From Cyclobacteriaceae bacterium (GTDB taxonomy: Bacteria > Bacteroidota > Bacteroidia > Cytophagales > Cyclobacteriaceae): a DNA stretch of 32,400 nt. Within the stretch, counting starts at the first letter, position 1. Each line of letters begins with the position of its first letter. The notes beneath the pieces were generated by a model, which worked only from the letters and a program-made list of their open reading frames with translations, did no database searches and was not told the origin of the DNA. The translations under genes and the position numbers were made by a program. Of this stretch, positions 1 to 7,943 are shown in pieces. Location: assembly GCA_009885605.1 (NCBI GenBank), contig VFKK01000053.1, forward strand, positions 1-32,400, given 5' to 3'.

Positions 1-430
1 CAGTCCCTTCTACGTTCACAATGGTCTTATCAGCCTCGATGATGATCTCAGGTCGAGTGGCTTTTACAGTCACTTCCTCGAGGCCCGTCATCTCGTCTTC
101 GATAGTCAGGGATCCCATGTTTTTTTCCAGACCGGGTGTGAGGTCGAAAGACTCCGATTCAAATTGCTTAAATCCGATAGAGGAAATAACAAGCATGACA
201 CTGGAGGATTTGACAGACTCGATCAGGAAATTACCATCCTCGTCGGAAACGGCCCCGTCTATGAGTCCTCCACCTTGGGCTGCAATCAAGGCGACATTTG
301 CATATGCAACCGCCTGACCTTTTTGGTCGACGACTTTTCCGGAAATCCTCGAGATTTCTTTAGCGGCGAGATTGCTTATTCCAAGGAGGTAGGTAAAAAG
401 GGTAAGAAAAATAAAGTTGGTAGTTTTCAT
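1..430 (-). CDS. TonB-dependent receptor-like outer-membrane protein, 5' part only
   Basis: An open frame starts at the ATG complementary to 428-430 and runs off the left edge, giving about 143 residues. It begins with a signal peptide (MKTTNFIFLTLFTYLLG, likely cut after the LAA near residue 23). Next comes a carboxypeptidase-regulatory-like / CNA-B type beta-sandwich (about residues 30-115, with the pattern ISGKVVDQKGQAVAYANV and later DGNFLIESV). After that is the beginning of a plug-like segment (LEEVTVKATRPEI, then ADKTIVNVEG). This order is typical of Bacteroidota outer-membrane receptors; the VxxxADKTIVNVEG pattern fits the family with an OMP beta-barrel of the type-3 class better than classic SusC. 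The substrate cannot be told because the barrel lies outside the window. No exact -7 promoter element was seen between this gene and sodA. Confidence 0.8.
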   Translation of the reverse strand, partial: MKTTNFIFLTLFTYLLGISNLAAKEISRISGKVVDQKGQAVAYANVALIAAQGGGLIDGAVSDEDGNFLIESVKSSSVMLVISSIGFKQFESESFDLTPGLEKNMGSLTIEDEMTGLEEVTVKATRPEIIIEADKTIVNVEGT

Positions 431-583
431 TGTTCAATCGACTTTGTTTAATGATACTACCCTCTAAGAGAACGAAATGCCAAGAGGCCAAATGTGCCCA
501 AAATGGCTAAAAACATTGTTTTTATTCTAAAAAGTAAAGCTTGGTGTTACGAAAACGTACAGTTTTTTCGTTCGTTTTTCGCA

Positions 584-616
584 CAAAAAAATCCCCGCAC
601 GTTTCTGTCCGGGGAT
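584..616 (-). terminator. Rho-independent terminator after sodA
   Basis: On the minus strand, ATCCCCG and CGGGGAT form a stem around a loop of about 12 bases and are followed at once by a run of T (TTTTTT). It lies 23 bases past the sodA stop codon and is oriented to end sodA transcription. Confidence 0.85.
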
Positions 617-638
617 CAATTATGATTTTTTTAGGAGC

Positions 639-1244
639 TTACTTAGCAACAGAAAAACGCTGGGTTACATCTTCCCAATTCACCAGATTCCAGAAAGCTG
701 CAACGTAATCAGCTCTTCTATTTTGATAATGAAGATAATAGGCGTGCTCCCACACATCCAGTCCAAGAATTGGTGTTCCCGGACACTCAGCAACATCCAT
801 CAAAGGATTGTCTTGATTTGGAGAAGAGCACACACAGAGCTCTTTATTAGTGTCTACGCAAAGCCAAGCCCAACCTGAACCAAATCTGGTCATACCTGCT
901 TTGTTGAATGTTTCTTTAAATGCATCAAATGATCCGAATTTAGCATCGATTGCTGCTGCCAATTCTCCAGTCGGTGCACCTCCACCATTAGGAGAAAGGA
1001 TTTGCCAAAAAAGACTGTGATTGTAGTGGCCTCCACCGTTATTTCTTACAACGGTATTTTTCCCGGCAACTTTCATAAGTTCCTCCAGAGATTTGCCTTC
1101 AAGGTCTGTCCCTGCGATGGCAGCATTCAGATTGGTTACGTAGGCATTGTGGTGCTTACCATGGTGAATTTCCATGGTTTTTGCATCAATGTGCGGTTCA
1201 AGTGCAGTAGTTGCGTAAGGTAATGATGGGAGTTCGAAAGCCAT
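639..1244 (-). CDS. sodA: Superoxide dismutase, Mn-type
   Basis: The 201-residue protein has the full Fe/Mn superoxide dismutase fold: an N-terminal helical hairpin and a C-terminal alpha/beta domain. The four metal ligands are visible as His27, His76, Asp163 and His167 (in DVWEHAYY). Metal-type markers favour manganese: Gly-rich GGGHYNH before the second ligand and the active-site Gln144 in the C-terminal half (SPNQDNPL), instead of the Gln in the N-terminal half seen in iron enzymes. Cambialistic use cannot be excluded. There is no signal peptide, so it is cytoplasmic. Four cysteines (129, 137, 139, 154) are more than usual for the family. The gene is monocistronic, with its own terminator downstream. 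Confidence 0.95.
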   Translation of the reverse strand: MAFELPSLPYATTALEPHIDAKTMEIHHGKHHNAYVTNLNAAIAGTDLEGKSLEELMKVAGKNTVVRNNGGGHYNHSLFWQILSPNGGGAPTGELAAAIDAKFGSFDAFKETFNKAGMTRFGSGWAWLCVDTNKELCVCSSPNQDNPLMDVAECPGTPILGLDVWEHAYYLHYQNRRADYVAAFWNLVNWEDVTQRFSVAK

Positions 1245-1344
1245 TTTATTAAAGTTTAGGTTTTAGATTAGATGAAATCAAATAAAGAATCTGTCTAACC
1301 AACCAAGGCTGACCAGAAAAGGTTCTTTAGACTTAAAATTGGTT

Positions 1345-1788
1345 CTATTTTCTCAATTTTTTAAAAAATTCCTGCAAAAGATGCTCAGACTCTATCGCCA
1401 TGATTCCCGAAAAAACCTTTGTTTTGGGGTGAAGGGAATTAGGGGCAGACAAGTGAAATCCTCTCTTAGGATCTGCAGCACCAAAATGTATCTCCCCGAT
1501 TTGTGACCAAAATAATGCTCCGGCACACATTACGCAGGGCTCGAGCGTAACATAAAGCCTGCAATCCGGCAGATATTTCGCCCCCAGATGATTCGCTGCA
1601 GAAGTGATCGCGATCATCTCTGCATGTGCCGTCACATCGGTTAGTTTTTCTGTTTGGTTATAGCCTTTGGCAATGATCCGGTTTTTGGATACAATGACTG
1701 CACCCACGGGTATTTCTCCTTCTTCGAAAGCGATTTTGGCCTGTTTAAAGGCCTCATTCATGAAATACTCGTGGGTGAAAACGTCCAA
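1345..1788 (-). CDS. tadA: tRNA adenosine(34) deaminase
   Basis: The 147-residue cytidine/deoxycytidylate-deaminase-fold protein converts adenosine to inosine at the wobble position of tRNA-Arg(ACG). Zinc ligands and catalytic Glu are His55 and Glu57 (HAEMIAI) and Cys85/Cys88 (EPCVMCAGA). The first codon of the long form is TTG at 1786-1788. It is preferred over the ATG at 1759-1761 (residue 10) because residues 6-10 (HEYFM) belong to the conserved first helix of TadA proteins. The gene begins only 8 bases after the stop of the upstream permease gene, so the two are probably co-transcribed. No Shine-Dalgarno sequence was seen. Confidence 0.9.
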   Translation of the reverse strand: MDVFTHEYFMNEAFKQAKIAFEEGEIPVGAVIVSKNRIIAKGYNQTEKLTDVTAHAEMIAITSAANHLGAKYLPDCRLYVTLEPCVMCAGALFWSQIGEIHFGAADPKRGFHLSAPNSLHPKTKVFSGIMAIESEHLLQEFFKKLRK

Positions 1789-1796
1789 GGAGATTA

Positions 1797-2927
1797 TTAA
1801 AACATGTCAAAAATTTCTTTTCTAACTCCATCGTTAATAACAATGGCAAGAATTAGGGAAACTATTAAACCAGCAAGTGCTTTGAAAATATCTTTTCTCG
1901 CCAAACGAAATCCATTTAAAAGCCACTCTTTTCGCTGCTTAGGTTTCCCTTCTTTTCCTAAAGCAATTGCCAGCTCTCTACCAGCGAGCAAACCAATAAA
2001 TACCCAAGTGGTACTCATTGGGAAGTCGTTGTACATTTTGAAATAGAATAAAATTACCGCATATACCAAGTCAACCAAAGTAGCTGCTCTTACGTCCGTA
2101 ACATCCGTCTTTTCATTTATAATGTCCTGGATTTTATCTCCTTTCAGGAAGAAAATAAGCCCCAAGCCCAAAAATACAAAACCGGTATAAACAATAAATT
2201 CAGTTACATCTAGCTGGCGAGGCAAAAACACAGCAATATTAGCCGCATCCTGCATGATCCATACTGCCCAAAGGATACCTGATGTAATCCATTGCAAAAC
2301 CATCCAATAGGGCTTTGCTTTTCCTTTCAAATAACTCCGAACAAACCGCTCCAAAATAAACCAAACTATAATTGCGAGAACGAATGCCAGGACATATCCA
2401 AAAAAACTTTTTGACATTACAGAAACGATCGTTCCTGCTTTGTAGGTAAAAACGTTTAGAAGCAAAAATGTCGTGGATACCGGCATTCTCATTCTGGTCA
2501 TTACTAATAAGACTATTGGTGCAGCTAATTGGAGGAAAACAAAACTTTCCGGCGCCTTTTCTAATCCGGGAACTGATAATAGTTTAAAACTTACGTCTCC
2601 ATTAAATGTAAACCAGCTGTAGCTAATGGTTGCAACCCAAATCAAGCCAATAAACAACCATAGCCAATACCATTTTTGTTTTTGGTTGGAAGCAATGAAT
2701 GTTCCTATTGTCTGAATACTGTCGTTTGCAATGGCAGAATAGGCCGCCAAAGCAAACCCAAACCACATGGCAGCGTATGTGTATTCTGTTATGAACCCCG
2801 CAATGGAAACCAGAATACAAATGATTATCAGGAAAATCCTTTCCTGCTTGGCCAAATCAAAAATCGAATACGTTTTTTTTGTTAAAATATCCTGATTGAT
2901 GTTTTGATCTATGGGCTTTTTGGCCAT
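1797..2927 (-). CDS. Divergent PiT-like inorganic phosphate permease family membrane protein
   Basis: The 376-residue protein has about ten hydrophobic segments. It carries two copies of features that mark the PiT (phosphate/sulfate permease) family. PxSTT occurs twice (PVSTT at 149-153 and PMSTT at 303-307). Acidic/Asn motifs occur twice (AIANDSIQTIGT around 65-76 and MQDAANIA around 225-232), in the place of the PiT GxNDxxN motif. The duplicated layout fits an inverted-repeat transporter. The match to PiT is by motif only; it is clearly divergent and might move another anion. It overlaps no gene but leads an operon with tadA, 8 bases downstream. A different type of phosphate transporter is divergently transcribed from the same 232-base intergenic region. 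Confidence 0.6.
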   Translation of the reverse strand: MAKKPIDQNINQDILTKKTYSIFDLAKQERIFLIIICILVSIAGFITEYTYAAMWFGFALAAYSAIANDSIQTIGTFIASNQKQKWYWLWLFIGLIWVATISYSWFTFNGDVSFKLLSVPGLEKAPESFVFLQLAAPIVLLVMTRMRMPVSTTFLLLNVFTYKAGTIVSVMSKSFFGYVLAFVLAIIVWFILERFVRSYLKGKAKPYWMVLQWITSGILWAVWIMQDAANIAVFLPRQLDVTEFIVYTGFVFLGLGLIFFLKGDKIQDIINEKTDVTDVRAATLVDLVYAVILFYFKMYNDFPMSTTWVFIGLLAGRELAIALGKEGKPKQRKEWLLNGFRLARKDIFKALAGLIVSLILAIVINDGVRKEIFDMF

Positions 2928-2950
2928 AAGTAGGATTAGAAATTATTTGG

Positions 2951-2958
2951 CAAACTTA
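2951..2958 (-). promoter_or_regulatory. Putative -7 promoter element for the PiT-like gene and tadA
   Basis: The minus strand reads TAAGTTTG, an exact match to the Bacteroidota -7 consensus TAnnTTTG, 24 bases upstream of the start codon. A TTG at the expected -33 spacing was not found. The same intergenic region (2928-3159) also holds a weaker plus-strand candidate, TAGTTTGA at 3085-3092, with TTTG at 3060-3063, for the Na/Pi gene. Confidence 0.55.
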
Positions 2959-3159
2959 TAGAAGTATATTAGGTATGCATGTTAACAAATTGTTAAGTAA
3001 GCCAATATCATACTCCCAAGAATGATTTTTCACTTGCATTTCGCAAAAAAAAATCAACTTTTGCCTCAAAATTTGGATTCTCTGTAGTTTGAATTGAGAG
3101 ATGCCATTTTGAATATTGGTTCAAAATCACTAAAAAACAGTGCTTTTTAAGAGCAAAGA

Positions 3160-4269
3160 ATGGAACAATTGGAAGAAGAAAATAGCAAGATGAATAAAGC
3201 AACGAGTTATGTACTCATGCTTTTGGCACTCTTTTTATTCATTTTTGCAATTGATATGCTGACGGTTTCGATGAGTCAGTTGAATAATTCCGTCGCAAAT
3301 GACATCCTTCAGGCTACTAAAAATCCATTCGTCAGCTTATTCATTGGATTACTTTTAACCGCCTTAATTCAAAGTAGCTCCACCGTCACATCTAGTGTGG
3401 TAGCGATTGTTGCAGCAGGAAATCTCTCCCTCGAGCAGGCAGTCCCATTAGTGATGGGAGCAAACATTGGAACAACTCTTACTTCCACCTTGGTTTCTTT
3501 TTCCTATATCATGAAAAAAGGAGCATTCAAAAAGGCGTTGTCAGCAGGAATTGTTCATGATTTTTTCAACATTCTTACTGTAGTGATTTTACTTCCTTTA
3601 GAATTGTATTTCAAGTTTATATCCCGACTCTCTGAAAAAACAGCTCACTTTTTTGCATCAGATGCTTCCTATTCAGAGCCTATGGTCTACCACAAAATGA
3701 TCACAAGGCCACTTTCGGATTGGATCAATACCACAATTGAAATTCCTTTTCTAACAATGGTGCTTTCCATTTTTCTAGTATTTCTGGCGATTAAGTTACT
3801 TTCGAGTTCTGTCTTCAAGGCATTAGAACTGGGTTCTTCCAATGATTTTAATAAATACATTTTCAAAAACACGGGCTTGTCCTTTTTCTATGGAACATTT
3901 TTTACAGCAGCAGTGCAATCAAGTTCCGTAACCACCTCTTTGGTTGTTCCCTTGGTTGCTGAGGGGAGGGTAACCTTAAAAAAAGCATTTCCCTTTATCA
4001 TTGGGGCAAATATCGGCACCACAATCACTGCAGCTATTGCAGCTATCTATAAAACTGAAGCTGCAATTGCACTTGCACTCGCCCACTTCTTTTTCAATTT
4101 AATAGGTGCATTGATTTTTCTTCCATTTCCGGTCATTCGAAATCTTCCGGTTTTACTGGCTATTTACATGGGGGAAAAATCGGCTCAAAACAGAATAATT
4201 GGCTTTGCCTATATCCTGCTTACCTTCTTTATCATTCCCTTTTTCCTCATTTACTTCAACAAAGATTAG
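3160..4269 (+). CDS. Na/Pi cotransporter family protein (NptA/PF02690-like)
   Basis: The 369-residue membrane protein has the two repeated transport cores of type II sodium-phosphate cotransporters. QSSS occurs twice (TALIQSSSTVTSS and TAAVQSSSVTTS), and each copy is followed by a GANIGTT motif. The family moves phosphate with sodium. Many bacterial members have a C-terminal PhoU-like domain; this one ends directly after the membrane part, so it is a short form. The start is uncertain: ATG at 3160, or ATG at 3190 (MNKATSY), which follows a purine-rich stretch and gives a more normal N-terminus before the first membrane helix. The 3' end overlaps the deoC 3' end by 4 bases on the opposite strand. 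Confidence 0.85.
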   Translation: MEQLEEENSKMNKATSYVLMLLALFLFIFAIDMLTVSMSQLNNSVANDILQATKNPFVSLFIGLLLTALIQSSSTVTSSVVAIVAAGNLSLEQAVPLVMGANIGTTLTSTLVSFSYIMKKGAFKKALSAGIVHDFFNILTVVILLPLELYFKFISRLSEKTAHFFASDASYSEPMVYHKMITRPLSDWINTTIEIPFLTMVLSIFLVFLAIKLLSSSVFKALELGSSNDFNKYIFKNTGLSFFYGTFFTAAVQSSSVTTSLVVPLVAEGRVTLKKAFPFIIGANIGTTITAAIAAIYKTEAAIALALAHFFFNLIGALIFLPFPVIRNLPVLLAIYMGEKSAQNRIIGFAYILLTFFIIPFFLIYFNKD

Positions 4270-4931
4270 GTTCTTGTTTTTCTCCAGTCATCCATCAGCG
4301 CTTTCGCAGAACTGGTTCCTATACGATCGGCTCCGGCCTTTATAAGTTCAAAAGCTGATTCAAGCGTCTTGATTCCTCCACTGGCTTTGATTCCAATTTG
4401 CGAAGGAAGTATTTCTCTCATGAGCAAAATGTCTTCAACTTGAGCCCCCTTAGGAGCATAACCCGTAGAGGTCTTGACAAAATCTGCCCCCGCATCCACG
4501 CAAATCATACAAGCTTCCCGGATTTGATCAGGACTTAGATAGGCTGTTTCGATAATTACTTTCAGAATTCGCTCTTCATCATGGCAAATTTTGGCAATTT
4601 GAGCTATTTCTATTTTCGGCCAATTCATTCCAGAATGGAAAGCTGTCTGAGACCAAACAAGATCCAGTTCATCTGCTCCCTGTTTGATCGACTCTTTAGT
4701 CTCAAAGACTTTGCTTGCAGTATCTTGATATCCAAAAGGAAATCCAATCACGGTAACTATCTGAATATTTTCTTCTCCCAATTCTCTTTTTACTTTCTTC
4801 ACCCAAAAAGGCGGGACACATACCCCGATAAACTGCTCATCGATGGCATCTCTGATCAAATCATCAACTTCTGCTCCGGTCATTGTTGGTCGAAGAAGGG
4901 TAGATTCTAAAAATCTATTGAAATTATTCAT
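4266..4931 (-). CDS. deoC: Deoxyribose-phosphate aldolase
   Basis: The 221-residue TIM-barrel enzyme cleaves 2-deoxyribose 5-phosphate to glyceraldehyde 3-phosphate and acetaldehyde in deoxynucleoside breakdown. The Schiff-base lysine is Lys153 (DFVKTSTGY), the second active-site lysine is Lys182 (GIKASGGI), and the acidic residue is in ELDLV (Asp90). Length is normal for the family. Its ATG overlaps the end of the upstream gene by 8 bases (ATGAATAA), so the two are translationally coupled. No other nucleoside-salvage gene (deoA, deoB, deoD) is adjacent. Confidence 0.95.
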   Translation of the reverse strand: MNNFNRFLESTLLRPTMTGAEVDDLIRDAIDEQFIGVCVPPFWVKKVKRELGEENIQIVTVIGFPFGYQDTASKVFETKESIKQGADELDLVWSQTAFHSGMNWPKIEIAQIAKICHDEERILKVIIETAYLSPDQIREACMICVDAGADFVKTSTGYAPKGAQVEDILLMREILPSQIGIKASGGIKTLESAFELIKAGADRIGTSSAKALMDDWRKTRT

Positions 4932-6132
4932 GAGGATAGACGTAATCTGTTAAATGCATAAACTCCAACGTAAGATCACCATCCCGGGCGATGGTAGCCC
5001 GCTCCAAAATCGGCGCATTCTCTTCAAATAAGGAAGGCAGAACCCATTTTTCCAGCTGCCCGCAAAACTCTATACTGGATTCTCTGGGTAGCTCGCAGGG
5101 CAAATTATCAATTGCCATCACCGATATGCTCGTCTGACTTCCAAATGGAGCAATTTCTTTCCCGGTCGATCTGTCAATATCGTACACAGGATCAAGGATG
5201 GTGCTGGCCCGAATGGTAGTTGGAATTGAACCATCAATATCACAGGTCACATCGGCAATAACTGATAATGAAAAATCCTCATCAGCCAGATCTTTTAATT
5301 CAAACAACCTGGGAGCGGCGGGATCCCAATAAGCCGCTGCAATCAGGATTTCTCCCGCTTCAGCGAATTTTAGGAAATTGCTTTCATACAGTTCGGGATT
5401 CGCATAAAACTCAGCTTTGTCAAACCCTCCATCAGATTTTCGCCTGTTGTAATCTCCCGAATGAAGCACAACGAAAACTGACTCTTCAAAATAATAATGG
5501 AGAAACTCATGCGCAGAAACTTGCCTGATTTCCAATCTATTTAGGATTTCCAATACTCCTCCACCAACTCTTCCTTCACCAACTACCACAATTTTGACCG
5601 GAGGAAGCTGAACCTTCTTAAGCTCTATATTCAATTCCTCCAGGCCGAAACATTCATACGCCCTTTTGATATCAAAAAGTGCTGTTTTTTTTCCGTAGGT
5701 CCAGAGTGCATTATATGCTCCCACAATACCGGCCCATCTTCCAAAAGCTACAACCCTATTTCCCGATTCATCTTTTAGCACTTCGTAATCAATCAAGCGG
5801 ATATTCTTTGCCAAAATCGCCTGAAGAAGTTTTCTGTTTCTTGATTGCTTTTTAATCGTGTGAGAGAAGAAAAAGTACGTTTTCTCCGGAATAAGTTGGG
5901 CGATGGGGATTTCTTTAACTCCAAAAAGCACATCGCAATCAGAAATATCTTCTACTACCTCAATCCCTGCTTCGATATATTCCTCATCTGAGTAACATCT
6001 GAAAGGACTGGACTCCACATAAAAACTCAACCTGTCTGCATAATGACGGGTCAAATTTTTCAACTGGTCCGGAGTAAATGGGGTTCTTTTATCTGGCGGG
6101 TTTTTTCCTTCACGGATAATTCCGATTTTCAT
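4924..6132 (-). CDS. Saccharopine/alanine dehydrogenase-like NAD(P)-dependent oxidoreductase
   Basis: The 402-residue protein starts with an AlaDH/PNT-type N-terminal domain (MKIGIIREGKNPPDKRTPFTP, compare the KxxxERRVxxTP pattern of alanine dehydrogenase). It then has a Rossmann segment near residues 180-200 (VKIVVVGEGRVGGGVLEIL). The motif FGRWAGIVGAYNAL and the late IADVTCDIDGSIPTTIRAST resemble lysine-forming saccharopine dehydrogenase (LYS1-like) proteins. The exact substrate cannot be told: bacteria of this group normally make lysine by the diaminopimelate route, so a role in lysine breakdown or an unrelated oxidation are both possible. It forms an overlapping pair with deoC, an association I do not recognise as standard. 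Confidence 0.7.
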   Translation of the reverse strand: MKIGIIREGKNPPDKRTPFTPDQLKNLTRHYADRLSFYVESSPFRCYSDEEYIEAGIEVVEDISDCDVLFGVKEIPIAQLIPEKTYFFFSHTIKKQSRNRKLLQAILAKNIRLIDYEVLKDESGNRVVAFGRWAGIVGAYNALWTYGKKTALFDIKRAYECFGLEELNIELKKVQLPPVKIVVVGEGRVGGGVLEILNRLEIRQVSAHEFLHYYFEESVFVVLHSGDYNRRKSDGGFDKAEFYANPELYESNFLKFAEAGEILIAAAYWDPAAPRLFELKDLADEDFSLSVIADVTCDIDGSIPTTIRASTILDPVYDIDRSTGKEIAPFGSQTSISVMAIDNLPCELPRESSIEFCGQLEKWVLPSLFEENAPILERATIARDGDLTLEFMHLTDYVYPHE

Positions 6133-6167
6133 AAAAATTAGGTTATATAGGGTAATCTAGACAAACC

Positions 6168-6755
6168 ATGGATTATATAGTACTCGCCTTGAGTTGGGCA
6201 ATCTTCTACAGCATCCATAGCATACTGGCTGCTTCCAAGTTAAAAAGAATTTTGGAGGTGAAACTGAGAAAGGATTATAAATGGTATCGCCTTTTTTATA
6301 CTTTTCTATCTACCTTCTTATTTCTGGGAATAGTAATTCAATCCTTATTCATTCCGAGTCAAATTTTAATAGAAAAATCTCCTGTTTTGAACTACGTTGG
6401 TTACATGATGGCAGCATTGGGAACCATCATTTCCTTAAAGGCAACCAAGGAAATATCCATATTATCTTTCATCGGGATCAATCCTGACCACCTAATAAAA
6501 ACGCGTGAGAAACTGATCACAACAGGCTGGCATGCCCGAATGCGTCATCCTCTATATTTCGGAATGATTCTGATTTTTTTGGGATATTTCTTGGTAGCCG
6601 GCACGATAACTTCCGGAATTCATCTTTTATGCTTGCTGCTTTATTTACCTTTTGGGATTTTCTATGAGGAGAGAAATCTGATTGCTTTTTTTGGAGATGA
6701 TTATGGGGAGTACCAGAAAAATGTCCCTTCTATTTTCCCAAGATTTAAAAAGTAA
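6168..6755 (+). CDS. Isoprenylcysteine carboxyl methyltransferase-like (ICMT/PEMT family) membrane protein
   Basis: The 195-residue protein has four or five membrane helices. It also has the C-terminal signature of the ICMT/PEMT/NnrU group: a TxGWHARMRHPLYFG motif (about residues 122-138) and, near the end, EERNLIAFFGDDYGEY. These form the S-adenosylmethionine-binding region in the family. Bacterial members have no prenylated protein substrates known to me; many are annotated only as methyltransferase-family proteins, so the substrate is unknown. The gene stands alone, divergent from the saccharopine-dehydrogenase-like gene with 35 bases between, and ends at a hairpin shared with the FKBP operon. 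Confidence 0.75.
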   Translation: MDYIVLALSWAIFYSIHSILAASKLKRILEVKLRKDYKWYRLFYTFLSTFLFLGIVIQSLFIPSQILIEKSPVLNYVGYMMAALGTIISLKATKEISILSFIGINPDHLIKTREKLITTGWHARMRHPLYFGMILIFLGYFLVAGTITSGIHLLCLLLYLPFGIFYEERNLIAFFGDDYGEYQKNVPSIFPRFKK

Positions 6756-6780
6756 AAAGGGAGCCTAGGCCCCCTTTTCT
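6754..6780. terminator. Bidirectional terminator between the ICMT-like gene and the FKBP operon
   Basis: AAAAGGG pairs with CCCTTTT, and the inner bases GCC/GGC extend the stem after one mismatch. A/T tracts flank both sides, so it can act on both convergent transcripts. Confidence 0.8.
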
Positions 6781-6791
6781 ATTTTCTGTTC

Positions 6792-7340
6792 TTAATCAAT
6801 TCCTCTGAAATTTACATCAAAAACCAAAATTGAATTTGGCGGAATGCGTTCGTTGTTATCTTGATCTCTGTATCCAAATGGCGAAGGAATAATAATCTTT
6901 GCCTTGCTGCCTGGTCTCAATCTGCGAAATCCAATATCCCAACCCGTTATGACGTTACCGCCTCCTACCAGAAAACTGAAAGTAACATACTTGTTTGCTT
7001 CAACATAGATGTTATTGTCGCGAGCGACTGACTCAATACTTGTATCGAAAACGGATCCCGTCTCCATTAGAGACCCGGTGTAATCCGTGTAAACAATACT
7101 TCCACTAGTTGGTCGGCTTCCGTTTCCTTCCTTCTGCACTATCACCACAACTCCACTTGGATCATGGATTCTATACAAACTATCAATCTCAGCTTTTGCT
7201 AGAAATTCATTAATCTTGACCCGATCTATCGCGAGGTTTGCCTCTGAATCGTATTTCGGCCCTGTATTGAAAGGATTGGTCGGTTCACAACTTGCCAGAG
7301 CAAAACCAACCAAAATTAATCCGAGACTTAATTTCTTCAT
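6792..7340 (-). CDS. FKBP-type peptidyl-prolyl isomerase lipoprotein (third of three)
   Basis: With the start at the ATG at 7338-7340 the product is 182 residues and opens with a lipoprotein signal (MKKLSLGLILVGFALASC, lipobox LASC). An ATG two codons earlier (7344-7346) and a longer frame beginning at 7379, inside the upstream gene, also exist; the chosen start has AGGATGGG just ahead and gives a clean signal. One FKBP domain follows, with YTDYTG, FDTS, VITGW, SPFGY and IPPNS. VITGW replaces the usual VIPGW. An insertion of about a dozen residues after FDTS is shared with the two neighbours. The stop codon of the upstream FKBP gene is 7 bases before this start. Probably anchored in the outer membrane facing the periplasm. 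Confidence 0.85.
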   Translation of the reverse strand: MKKLSLGLILVGFALASCEPTNPFNTGPKYDSEANLAIDRVKINEFLAKAEIDSLYRIHDPSGVVVIVQKEGNGSRPTSGSIVYTDYTGSLMETGSVFDTSIESVARDNNIYVEANKYVTFSFLVGGGNVITGWDIGFRRLRPGSKAKIIIPSPFGYRDQDNNERIPPNSILVFDVNFRGID

Positions 7341-7347
7341 TCCCATC

Positions 7348-7899
7348 CTATTTCTGAGGCCCATCTTTGACATCAACAAGATTAAGTTCGAAAATTAAAG
7401 GAGAATTCAGGGGTATCTCTCCACTAGAATTTTTTCCGTACCCGAAAATAGACGGGATAAAGACAGTTGCCTTATCTCCTTTTTCCATTTGACTTACTCC
7501 ATATTCAAACCCAGGTATCAATAATCCCCTTCCCAATGGAAATTTCAAGGGCACGTAAGATCTTCCGCTTGAAAAAATCCCGGCTGTTCTTGCAATTGAT
7601 TCGATTGAAGTATCAAATATTTTATTGGTAAGGAGTTTTCCGGTATAATCAACTCTTAGAGTATCACCGTCTTGCACTTTAATGCCACTTTTAGAAACCT
7701 CCTGCCAAATAATCTTGATACCGGATATCGGATCTTCGAATTGCTTGACACTAACCAACGTGTTCTTTTTCAGGTAGTCTGCAATTGCTTCTTTGTCTTT
7801 AACCAGAAGTACCTCATCAGTTTCCTGCTTATCTATACAGGAAACCAAACCTACTGAGGCTAGAAAGAGAGCAAATAAGAATGATGGTTTAAATTTCAT
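7348..7899 (-). CDS. FKBP-type peptidyl-prolyl isomerase lipoprotein (second of three)
   Basis: The 183-residue protein has a lipoprotein signal with lipobox LVSC (Cys21) and a single FKBP domain in the C-terminal two thirds. Recognisable parts are VDYTG, FDTS, LIPGF, SIFGYG and IPLNSPLIFEL. The usual pocket Trp (IPGW) is Phe here, a change that in other FKBPs alters ligand or substrate fit but leaves the fold intact. It carries the same long segment after FDTS (IESIARTAGIF) as its two neighbours. It is in the middle of the nrnA-FKBP run, 44 bases after the previous gene. Confidence 0.85.
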   Translation of the reverse strand: MKFKPSFLFALFLASVGLVSCIDKQETDEVLLVKDKEAIADYLKKNTLVSVKQFEDPISGIKIIWQEVSKSGIKVQDGDTLRVDYTGKLLTNKIFDTSIESIARTAGIFSSGRSYVPLKFPLGRGLLIPGFEYGVSQMEKGDKATVFIPSIFGYGKNSSGEIPLNSPLIFELNLVDVKDGPQK

Positions 7900-7943
7900 G
7901 GGGTGTTTTGATTAAAAGTAGTTGGTGAAAGAATGATCAGAAA

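Noticed and set aside
21-451. Plus-strand open frames at the left edge
   Set aside because: They mirror a real minus-strand receptor gene that has a signal peptide and family motifs.
549-571. ACGAAAA/TTTTCGT inverted repeat upstream of sodA's terminator
   Set aside because: Short, AT-rich and not followed by a T tract or placed at a promoter; likely chance.
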